This document shows, one piece after another, positions 59,119 to 64,000 of a DNA stretch of 64,000 bases. The position numbers and the translations under genes were made by a program. The DNA comes from Streptomyces sp. GQFP (lineage in GTDB: Bacteria; Actinomycetota; Actinomycetes; Streptomycetales; Streptomycetaceae). The stretch spans positions 5,208,001 through 5,272,000 of the forward strand of contig NZ_CP089312.1 of the NCBI RefSeq assembly GCF_021545335.1, written 5' to 3'. The notes under the pieces are model-generated. The model ran no database searches, was not told the origin of the DNA, and saw only the letters and a program-made list of their open reading frames with translations. Numbering within the stretch: the first letter of the stretch is position 1; every line of letters starts with the position of its first letter.

Positions 59119-59856
59119 ATGACCACGACCTCGCCCCAGGGGCGCACCGAACTGCTGAGGCCGGACGGGAGCCCCGTCCGAGTGCTTGTGGTGGACGACG
59201 AGCTGTCGATCACCGAGCTGCTGTCCATGGCCCTCCGCTACGAAGGCTGGCAGATCCGCAGCGCGGGTGACGGAACGGGTGCGGTGCAGACCGCGCGCGA
59301 GTTCCGGCCCGACGCCGTCGTACTCGACATGATGCTGCCCGACATGGACGGCCTCACAGTCCTCGGCCGGCTGCGGCGCGAGCTGCCCGACGTACCCGTG
59401 CTGTTCCTGACGGCGAAGGACGCCGTCGAGGACCGGATCGCGGGCCTCACCGCGGGCGGCGACGACTACGTCACCAAGCCCTTCAGCCTCGAAGAGGTGG
59501 TAGCGCGGCTGCGCGGGCTGATCCGGCGCTCCGGTGCCGCCGACCGCCGCTCCGACTCCGTACTGGTCGTCGGTGACCTCACCCTCGACGAGGACAGCCA
59601 CGAGGTGTCCCGTGCCGGAGAGGGCATCCACCTCACCGCGACCGAGTTCGAACTGCTCCGCTTCCTGATGCGCAACCCGCGGCGCGTGCTCAGCAAGGCC
59701 CAGATCCTCGACCGCGTGTGGTCGTACGACTTCGGCGGCCAGGCCAACGTCGTCGAGCTGTACATCTCCTACCTGCGACGGAAGATAGACGCCGGGCGCG
59801 AGCCGATGATCCACACCCGGCGCGGTGCCGGGTATCTGATCAAGCCCGCCGGCTGA
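59119..59856 (+). CDS. OmpR/PhoB-family response regulator
   Basis: A protein of 245 residues from ATG 59119 (alternatives: GTG 59110 and 59044). The receiver has V-L-V-V-D-D-E, the phosphorylated Asp70 in V-L-D-M-M-L-P-D-M-D-G, F-L-T-A-K-D and Y-V-T-K-P-F-S-L-E-E-V-V. The winged-helix domain (about 150-245) has L-T-A-T-E-F-E-L-L-R-F-L-M and V-E-L-Y-I-S-Y-L-R-R-K-I-D, with H-T-R-R-G-A-G-Y. It is close in type to mycobacterial PhoP/TrcR regulators. It is followed 155 bp downstream by its kinase gene. Confidence 0.95.
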   Translation: MTTTSPQGRTELLRPDGSPVRVLVVDDELSITELLSMALRYEGWQIRSAGDGTGAVQTAREFRPDAVVLDMMLPDMDGLTVLGRLRRELPDVPVLFLTAKDAVEDRIAGLTAGGDDYVTKPFSLEEVVARLRGLIRRSGAADRRSDSVLVVGDLTLDEDSHEVSRAGEGIHLTATEFELLRFLMRNPRRVLSKAQILDRVWSYDFGGQANVVELYISYLRRKIDAGREPMIHTRRGAGYLIKPAG

Positions 59857-60011
59857 TCCGTACTCGGCGTGGGGCGGGCATGTGTTCGCTCTCATAGTCG
59901 CGGGTCGGTCGAATCCCCGGCGTACGGGACGGCGCGCGGTCAGAATGTAGGGCGCGTCAATGGTGGTGCCGCTCCGGAAGACGTAGTCGAGCCCGGCAGG
60001 AGGGCAGCACG

Positions 60012-61709
60012 GTGAGCAGTCAGAGGAAGTCGCACAGGCAGCGGAAGGTGAAGCGGCAGAACAAGCCGCGGACGTTGCGCACGCGGCTGGTGGTCTCGGC
60101 GGTCACGCTGATCGCCGTGGTGTGCGCCGTGATGGGTACGGTGACGACCATCGCGCTGGAGAAGCACCTCTACACGCAGCTCGACACCCAGGTCGAAGAG
60201 GCCGCCAAGCGGGCCGGCGGGCCGCCGGCCGGGACGGGACCGGTCGGTGACCTCGGCAACCCCGAGGCTCCCGGCCAGCAGCCGGGCGGCAACGGCTCGT
60301 CCTCCACCGCGCCCTCCACCGGCAACGCCACCACCTCCACGGGCGCCGCGAACCAGACCGTCAAGGAACGGCTCACGGAGTTCATGCAGAAGGGCGGGAC
60401 GCAGGAGTACACCGTCGCCGCGGCCGTCGACGCGAACGGCGGTGTCACCGAGGCGTACGTCGCCGAGATGCCGGCGTCGAGCTCGACCTCGGCCGACAGC
60501 AGCGAGATGGAGGCCGTCGCGCTGAGCGCGGCGCAGCGGTCCGAGCTGGCCGCCGTCTCCCGAAGCGGTGGCCTGCACACCGTCACCCTGGGCGACCTCG
60601 GCGAGTACCGCGTCACGTACGTCACCGGCAGCCGCGGCAACTTCTACGTCGCCCTGCCCACCGACTCCGTCACCCAGACCATCAGCACCCTGATCCTCGT
60701 CGAGGTCAGCGTCACCGCGGCGGGCCTCGTGGCCGCCGGTATCGCGGGCTCCGTACTCGTCGGAGTGGCCCTCCGCCCCCTCCGCAAGGTCGCCTCGACC
60801 GCCACCCGCGTCTCCGAACTCCCCCTGCACACCGGCGAGGTGACCCTCAACGAGCGGGTCGCCGAGTCCGAGACCGACCCGCACACCGAGGTCGGCCAGG
60901 TCGGCGCCGCCCTCAACCGCATGCTCGACCATGTGCACGGAGCCCTGCACTCACGCCAGCAGAGCGAGATGCGCGTACGCCAGTTCGTCGCGGACGCCAG
61001 CCATGAGCTGCGTACGCCGCTGGCCTCGATCCGCGGATACGCCGAGCTGACCAGACGTGGACGTGAGGAGACCGGTCCCGACACCCGGCACGCCCTCGGG
61101 CGGATCGAGTCCGAGGCCGGGCGGATGACCCTCCTCGTCGAGGACCTCCTGCTCCTCGCCCGCCTGGACGCTGGCCGCCCGCTCCAGTTCGACCAGACCG
61201 ACCTCGTACCCCTCGTCGTGGACACCATCAGCGACGCGCGTGCCGCAGGGCGCGACCACAACTGGCGGCTCGACCTGCCCGACGAACCCGCACTGGTGTC
61301 GGCGGACGCGGCCCGGCTCCAGCAGGTCCTGGTGAACCTGCTGGCGAACGCCCGTACGCACACACCGCCCGGGACGACCGTCACCGCGCGCGTGCAGCGG
61401 CGCGGGCCGTGGCTGTGCGTGGACGTGCAGGACGACGGACAGGGCATCCCCGCCGATCTGCTGCCGCATGTGTTCGAGAGGTTCGCGCGAGGCGACACCG
61501 CGCGCTCCCGGACCACCGGTTCGACCGGCCTCGGGCTGGCCATCGTGCAGGCCGTCGCGACCGCGCACGGCGGTGCCGTGACCGTCGACAGTGTGCCCGG
61601 ACAGACCATCTTTACGGTGCATTTGCCAGCTCTTGCCCCCGAAACAAGCTGGCAATCGGACTCACAGGTACAGCACAGTGCCACCACATGGGTGGAACAG
61701 GGGGCCTGA
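60012..61709 (+). CDS. Membrane sensor histidine kinase (HAMP, HisKA, HATPase)
   Basis: A protein of 565 residues from GTG 60012, with GGAGGG about 8 bases upstream. A basic cytoplasmic N-terminus, membrane helix 1 (about 28-48), an extracellular sensor domain of about 180 residues with a low-complexity Ser/Thr/Gly insert, helix 2 (about 230-252), a HAMP-type linker, then HisKA with His331 in D-A-S-H-E-L-R-T-P-L, and HATPase with the N box V-L-V-N-L-L-A-N-A-R and D-D-G-Q-G-I-P. Partner of the regulator encoded just upstream. The ligand is unknown. A glycosyltransferase gene follows after 14 bases and is probably part of the same transcript. Confidence 0.95.
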   Translation: MSSQRKSHRQRKVKRQNKPRTLRTRLVVSAVTLIAVVCAVMGTVTTIALEKHLYTQLDTQVEEAAKRAGGPPAGTGPVGDLGNPEAPGQQPGGNGSSSTAPSTGNATTSTGAANQTVKERLTEFMQKGGTQEYTVAAAVDANGGVTEAYVAEMPASSSTSADSSEMEAVALSAAQRSELAAVSRSGGLHTVTLGDLGEYRVTYVTGSRGNFYVALPTDSVTQTISTLILVEVSVTAAGLVAAGIAGSVLVGVALRPLRKVASTATRVSELPLHTGEVTLNERVAESETDPHTEVGQVGAALNRMLDHVHGALHSRQQSEMRVRQFVADASHELRTPLASIRGYAELTRRGREETGPDTRHALGRIESEAGRMTLLVEDLLLLARLDAGRPLQFDQTDLVPLVVDTISDARAAGRDHNWRLDLPDEPALVSADAARLQQVLVNLLANARTHTPPGTTVTARVQRRGPWLCVDVQDDGQGIPADLLPHVFERFARGDTARSRTTGSTGLGLAIVQAVATAHGGAVTVDSVPGQTIFTVHLPALAPETSWQSDSQVQHSATTWVEQGA

Positions 61710-61723
61710 CGAAAGTCGGTCCT

Positions 61724-63232
61724 ATGCGAACCGACTCTTCTCCCGGCACTCTGCCGGCGCGGGAGCACCTCCCGGCCGGAGACGCCGGTACGCCTGTCCT
61801 GGACGTAGTGATCCCCGTCTACAACGAGGAGAAGGACCTCCAGCCATGCGTGCTCAGACTGCACGAGCACCTCAAGCGCACGTTCCCGTACGCGTTCCGC
61901 ATCACGGTGGCGGACAACGCGTCGACGGACACCACCCCTCAGGTGGCCGCGCGGCTGGAGGCGGAGATTCCGGAGGTCAGGTCCTTCCGGCTGGAGCAGA
62001 AGGGGCGCGGACGCGCCCTGCGGACAGTGTGGTCCGCGTCCGACGCGCCGATCCTCGCCTACATGGACGTCGACCTTTCCACCGACCTCAACGCCCTGCT
62101 GCCGCTGGTGGCACCGCTGATCTCCGGTCACTCGGACCTCGCGATCGGCTCCCGGCTCGCCCGCTCCTCGCGCGTCGTGCGCGGTGCCAAGCGGGAGTTC
62201 ATCAGCCGGACGTACAACCTGATCCTGCGCGGCTCGCTGCAGGCCCGCTTCTCCGACGCGCAGTGCGGATTCAAGGCCATCCGGCGTGATGTCGCCCAGA
62301 TCCTGCTGCCGCTCATCGAGGACACCGGCTGGTTCTTCGACACCGAGATGCTGGTGCTCGCCGAGCGCGCCGGACTGCGCATCCACGAGGTGCCGGTCGA
62401 CTGGGTCGACGACCCGAACTCGACCGTCCACATCGTCAAGACGGCGACCGACGACCTGAAGGGGGTGGTGCGGGTGGGCAAGGCCCTGGCCTCCGGTTCG
62501 CTTCCGCTGGACCGGCTCGCCCGGCCCTTCGGCGACGACCCGCGCGACCGCGACATCAAGGACGTACCCAAGGGGCTGGCCCGCCAGCTCGTCGGGTTCT
62601 GTGTGGTCGGCGGGATGTCGACCCTCTTCTACCTGCTGCTCTACAGCGCCTTCCGGGGTTTCGCCGACTCGCAGATCGCCAACGCGCTCGCGCTGCTGGT
62701 CTCCGCCGTCGCGAACACCGCGGCCAACCGGCGGCTGACCTTCGGGGTGCGCGGCAAGGGCGGTGCCGTCCGCCACCAGGCGCAGGGCCTGGTCGTCTTC
62801 GGCATCGGACTCGCCCTGACCAGCGGCTCGCTCGCCGCCCTCAACGCGGCGACCAGCGACCCCGGTCACTCCACGGAACTGGCGGTGCTCATCGCCGCCA
62901 ACCTCGCGGCGACGGTGCTGCGGTTCCTGCTCTTCAGGGCCTGGGTGTTCCCGGACCAGCGCGACGAGCCGGCGGCCTCGACCGTCGTGGCCTCGCACAC
63001 ACCGAGTTCGCCCACGTACCAGGCCTACAACACGGGCCAGTACACCAACACTTCGTACAACAACTCGCAGTACGGCAATGGCTCGTACGACCACGCCTCG
63101 TACGGCAACTCCCCTTACCCCACTGACCAGTTCCGCGCCGGTGATGTCGCGGAGAGCATCTGGGGGGACCCGACCACGCGGCTCCGGCCGGTGCGCCCGC
63201 ACGACAGCCAGGATCCGAGGAACTCGCGATGA
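61724..63232 (+). CDS. GT2 polyprenyl-phosphate sugar transferase fused to GtrA-like membrane domain
   Basis: A protein of 502 residues from ATG 61724. Residues 20-270 are a dolichol-phosphate-mannose-synthase-like GT2 domain: V-V-I-P-V-Y-N-E-E-K-D, A-D-N-A-S-T-D and the metal site Y-M-D-V-D-L-S-T-D. From about 285 to 410 there is a GtrA-type domain with four hydrophobic helices (V-G-F-C-V-V-G-G-M-S-T-L-F-Y at its start, N-R-R-L-T-F inside). The last 85 residues are an Asn/Tyr/Ser/Gly-rich tail (N-T-G-Q-Y-T-N-T-S-Y-N-N-S-Q-Y). It should make a lipid-linked sugar and flip it outward for the next gene's enzyme. The stop overlaps the next ATG. Confidence 0.9.
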   Translation: MRTDSSPGTLPAREHLPAGDAGTPVLDVVIPVYNEEKDLQPCVLRLHEHLKRTFPYAFRITVADNASTDTTPQVAARLEAEIPEVRSFRLEQKGRGRALRTVWSASDAPILAYMDVDLSTDLNALLPLVAPLISGHSDLAIGSRLARSSRVVRGAKREFISRTYNLILRGSLQARFSDAQCGFKAIRRDVAQILLPLIEDTGWFFDTEMLVLAERAGLRIHEVPVDWVDDPNSTVHIVKTATDDLKGVVRVGKALASGSLPLDRLARPFGDDPRDRDIKDVPKGLARQLVGFCVVGGMSTLFYLLLYSAFRGFADSQIANALALLVSAVANTAANRRLTFGVRGKGGAVRHQAQGLVVFGIGLALTSGSLAALNAATSDPGHSTELAVLIAANLAATVLRFLLFRAWVFPDQRDEPAASTVVASHTPSSPTYQAYNTGQYTNTSYNNSQYGNGSYDHASYGNSPYPTDQFRAGDVAESIWGDPTTRLRPVRPHDSQDPRNSR

Positions 63233-64000
63233 CCACCGCTCACTTCGATCAGACCACCTATCCGCCGCCGGACTCACCGGACTCAACAGCCGTACAGCAG
63301 ACGGTTGTTACGGACACCGCAGTGCCGGCTCCCTCCTCCGGTGAGCCCAAGCAGCCCTTCGTGCACAGACTGTGGCGCGGGCGGCCCGAGGACAACCGGT
63401 GGGTACGGCCCGCGTTCCTCGCCACGCTGCTGGTGATCGGCGCGCTGTACTGCTGGAACCTGACCGCTTCCGGATACGCCAACTCCTTCTACTCGGCGGC
63501 GGTTCAGGCCGGCAGCCAGTCCTGGAAGGCCTTCTTCTTCGGCTCCCTCGACTCGGCCAACGCCATCACCGTCGACAAGCCCCCGGCCTCCCTCTGGCCG
63601 ATGTCGCTGTCGGTCAAGGTCTTCGGCCTCAACTCCTTCGCGATCCTGTTCCCGCAGGTCCTGATGGCCGTCGCCACGGCGGGTGTGCTGTACGCGTCCG
63701 TGCGGCGCCGGTTCAGCGCCACGGCCGGTTTCCTCACGATGGCGGTCTTCGCGCTGACGCCCGTCGCCGCGCTGATGTTCCGCTTCAACAACCCGGACGC
63801 GCTCCTCGCGCTCCTCATGGCCGCCGCGGTCTACGCGACCCAGCGCGCCATGGAGAAGGCCGAGACGAAGTGGCTGCTCTGGGCGGGTACGGCGATCGGT
63901 TTCGCCTTCCTGGTCAAGACGCTCCAGGCCTTCCTGATCCTGCCGGTCCTCGCCCTGGTCTATGTGATCTTCGCGCCGACCAGTGTGCGCAGGCGTATCG
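63229..64000 (+). CDS. ArnT/PMT-type membrane glycosyltransferase, N-terminal part (cut by window edge)
   Basis: The frame opens at ATG 63229 (ATGA overlap with the previous stop) and runs to the window edge, 257 residues, with no stop. After a Pro/Ser/Thr-rich cytoplasmic N-terminus (1-55) come several membrane helices. The first outer loop has L-D-S-A-N-A-I-T-V-D-K-P-P, with the Asp/Glu-type acidic residue and K-P-P that mark GT39/GT83 (PMT/ArnT) enzymes. It should use the polyprenyl-linked sugar made by the preceding gene to glycosylate an exported protein or wall component. The C-terminal half lies outside the window. Confidence 0.88.
   Translation, partial: MTTAHFDQTTYPPPDSPDSTAVQQTVVTDTAVPAPSSGEPKQPFVHRLWRGRPEDNRWVRPAFLATLLVIGALYCWNLTASGYANSFYSAAVQAGSQSWKAFFFGSLDSANAITVDKPPASLWPMSLSVKVFGLNSFAILFPQVLMAVATAGVLYASVRRRFSATAGFLTMAVFALTPVAALMFRFNNPDALLALLMAAAVYATQRAMEKAETKWLLWAGTAIGFAFLVKTLQAFLILPVLALVYVIFAPTSVRRRI

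Overview
The window is high-GC actinobacterial DNA from the core of a Streptomyces chromosome. It shows strong third-position G/C bias, many GTG starts, three perfect copies of the 16-bp Streptomyces parS palindrome, and a gene order (serS, pheA, dtpA, copper genes) that I associate from memory with the central, oriC-proximal part of Streptomyces genomes. The species cannot be fixed from the sequence alone.

Layout. 1-7.5 kb: the end of a sensor kinase, a secreted M23 peptidase, a HAD phosphatase, an LLM oxidoreductase, KptA, a hydrolase-SDR fusion and an M24 peptidase. 7.8-11.3 kb: an ATPase-permease-ATPase-permease ABC-2 exporter operon. 11.9-15.5 kb: serS with a coupled HAD gene, a 537-bp spacer rich in DnaA boxes, and pheA. 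15.5-21.9 kb: an extracytoplasmic copper and peroxidase cluster (dtpA, copC/copD fusion, ecuC, sco, YcnI-like, membrane protein). 22-35 kb: core and regulatory genes, including two small HATPase proteins, a GAF-PP2C phosphatase, aminopeptidase P, two primase-polymerase-like proteins, a membrane-anchored HtrA-type protease and tRNA-Ser(TGA). 35.7-41.4 kb: a small N/Q-rich secreted protein, a hydratase-hydratase-aldolase trio resembling steroid side-chain degradation, a SigE-family sigma factor and an acyl-CoA ligase. 41.4-46.8 kb: a parS/terminator palindrome, a 1540-residue PAS pseudokinase and a subtilisin-inhibitor-like protein. 47-58.7 kb: tRNA-Ser(GCT) and tRNA-Arg(ACG), followed by an accessory-looking stretch with a collagen-like protein, a glycosyltransferase-methyltransferase fusion, a 1407-residue double pectinesterase, a methyltransferase, a CocE-type hydrolase and a broken marR gene. 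59-64 kb: an OmpR-type two-component system followed by two polyprenyl-sugar-type glycosyltransferases.

Three things stand out. First, replication and segregation signals: parS at about 3.6, 16.6 and 41.4 kb, one of them inside the dtpA reading frame and one at the centre of a 40-bp terminator-like palindrome, plus two clusters of DnaA boxes (4.8 and 14.2-14.5 kb). Second, a secreted collagen-like protein faces a two-domain glycosyltransferase-methyltransferase next to a tRNA-Arg, a candidate for an undescribed modified surface protein system. Third, several proteins have lost catalytic residues but kept their architecture (the PAS kinase, one primase-polymerase), and a marR regulator is broken. 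Functional calls rest on motifs read by eye; no database search was run.
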